From NCBI GenBank assembly GCA_019096065.1, contig JAGUCH010000002.1:14272501-14336500 (forward strand): 64,000 nt of DNA. The letters run 5' to 3'. Of this stretch, positions 62,646 through 64,000 are shown in pieces; within the stretch, counting starts at the first letter, position 1; each line of letters starts with the position of its first letter. The translations under genes were made by a program, and so were the position numbers. Source of the DNA: Paracyclopina nana (lineage: Eukaryota; Arthropoda; Copepoda; Cyclopoida; Cyclopettidae). Under the pieces are notes generated by a model that did no database searches, was not told where the DNA came from, and saw only the letters and a list, made by a program, of their open reading frames with translations.

Positions 62646-63504
62646 GTTGAAAACTTCAATGGCTTCCTTCTTGGTTGGTTGTTTATTAGCGAGTGAAACG
62701 AATAGCGCGCGAAGTAGCAGGAAAACTCAGCAATGTAAACATAGATATATACAGAATGCAAAAGTAGAGATCTGTGGTGTCAAGTCAAGGCCTCAATGTC
62801 CTCAGGCCTCAAGGTCCTCACACCAAAAGGTCATAAGATTTTTGCCTAAAACTGAGCATTTCAGCTGAGTATTAGCACTTAAGTGAGTAAGATAAGATTG
62901 ACAGTTAAATTTATATCGGGAGGGCTATCAACTATGTGAAGATTTGAACTTGGCATGCTAAATGTGGGAATTAAACATGTTTCTGAATAAGTATAGGCAC
63001 TGGTGAAGTCTTTGCACTCGGTATGGTTTCACTTAAGTGTCAAAATCCTGAGGGCGAACTCACTTACAAATGTTCGTAGTGGGATCGGCCTTTTGTCCTT
63101 CTTGCTTAAGCAGTCTTCACTCCAGCACTCAAGCTTTTGAGCATCAAAGCACTGAGGGCGAATTTACTGACTATGGTGTAGCAAATTCGGCCTTTCGTTC
63201 ATCTAGCTTAAGCTTCCAATTTTCCATCACATATAAGGCAGACAAATTGTTTTTGTTGAAGCCTTGCTCATGATGTGACACGACAAAGCAGAAAAGACAA
63301 GTTTCACAGCCATCTTCTCTAGTCTTCTGACAAAATATAATACGGTTACACAGCTGTGTCTGACTAGCACTATTAGATTTGCACAAACATAAACAGGTAA
63401 TTTTGGTAAAAGGTACACTTCTGACAAGCAGGGAGGCTTCAGACCAGGGTGGTGGTGCCAGCTATGACAATCAATTGGCTTTTGCCGCACTGGAGAGCTC
63501 ACCA
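62646..63504. other. Intergenic
   Basis: No gene is recognised. Short degenerate repeats occur (CAGGCCTCAAGGTCCTCA type at about 62790-62830; CTGAGGGCGAA(C/T)T(C/T)ACT type at about 63048 and 63150). Confidence 0.4.
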
Positions 63505-64000
63505 TTAATGGGACGTTGCAGGGGGAGAGGCCACAGACAAATTTTTTGAGTCTATCAACAGCTTGATGGATTTTGTCAGCTCTTCAAGTAGTTGCTTTTG
63601 ATCCTTAAGGTAGAGGAGCAAGGTGTCATCATAAGATGTAGCATCAATGGTGGAGCCAGACTTGGAAATGTCCGAGCTCTTAAGAGTGGCCTTCATAGTG
63701 AAAGGGGCTGGCATAAAATCAGCTGAAGAATGTAGCCAGGAGTTGTGCTTGTCAGACTTGCACTTATAACAGACCATGTTGGTTTTGCACTTGCGCAAGT
63801 TGTGCTGCCCCCTCAAGCACCTGAAGCAAGCATAAGCTCCCATGCAAAGTTTCAACTTGCCTTGCCCATCAGCATCCCTGAAAAGTTGACATTCAGGTAT
63901 TGAATGAGGCTGTTGGCAAAGAGGGCACTCCAAGAAGGTTCTGTACTCATCTTGGGCGACTGTGACACTGGCTACGTTGAACTCTTCTTCACTGGATACA
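63505..64000 (-). CDS. BEL/Pao-type Gag, C-terminal zinc-knuckle part, runs off right edge
   Basis: The frame is open to the window edge and ends at 63505. It carries three zinc knuckles in a row: CPLCQQPHSIPEC, CFRCLRGQHNLRKC and CYKCKSDKHNSWLH. The pattern with a final CCHH knuckle ending in LH is typical of the Gag region before the A17 protease of BEL/Pao retrotransposons. Here a stop follows about 85 residues later with no protease, so it is a separate gag, a broken copy, or a domesticated gene. Confidence 0.65.
   Translation of the reverse strand, partial: VSSEEEFNVASVTVAQDEYRTFLECPLCQQPHSIPECQLFRDADGQGKLKLCMGAYACFRCLRGQHNLRKCKTNMVCYKCKSDKHNSWLHSSADFMPAPFTMKATLKSSDISKSGSTIDATSYDDTLLLYLKDQKQLLEELTKSIKLLIDSKNLSVASPPATSH

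Overview
The window is nuclear DNA of an invertebrate animal. The host genes have metazoan-only or metazoan-typical content (TDP-43, CPEB1/Orb, neurobeachin, Na+/K+-ATPase alpha, mitochondrial ribosomal protein mL37). They are split by many short GT-AG introns, often 50-70 bp, in AT-rich DNA. I infer a protostome and probably an arthropod or other ecdysozoan. The only support for arthropod is the retroelement carrying a chuvirus-like glycoprotein, so this is weak.

Layout, left to right: the 5' half of TARDBP (minus, runs off the left edge); a complete six-exon CPEB1/orb gene (minus) with a fold-back repeat in its third intron; a very large neurobeachin gene (minus, 8103-24930), for which I reconstruct 32 exons in consistent phase giving about 3120 residues, including a long acidic N-terminal exon and a Cys/His-rich insertion exon; then a repeat-rich zone (25-40 kb). 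This zone holds a MITE, a mariner-like inverted-repeat element, and inside that a complete, apparently very young 10.2-kb Ty3/gypsy element with gag, pol and an env-like glycoprotein. Its two 198-bp LTRs read as identical and it has a GGAA target duplication.

The right half holds a partial gene for an unrecognised single-pass membrane protein (minus); about 5.8 kb without a convincing gene; a single-exon protein (minus) that looks like two mitochondrial proteins fused, with a second targeting-like sequence in the middle and a MAIP1/Tim44-like C-terminus; a 2.56-kb element with about 700-bp near-identical inverted arms and TTAA ends; a tRNA-Arg(UCU)-like Pol III unit with an abnormal T arm; the complete Na+/K+-ATPase alpha gene (minus); FARSB, the cytosolic Phe-tRNA synthetase beta subunit (minus), and mL37 (plus), head to head across a 381-bp shared promoter; and at the right edge the zinc-knuckle end of a BEL/Pao-type gag (minus).

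The host genes do not form a pathway. They are ordinary neighbours: RNA-binding regulators (TDP-43, CPEB), vesicle traffic/PKA anchoring (neurobeachin), ion transport, and cytosolic and mitochondrial translation. The unusual content is in the mobile and inverted-repeat DNA and in lineage-specific additions to two host proteins. Exon boundaries were set by hand from splice motifs, reading phase and similarity to remembered family sequences. No search was run.
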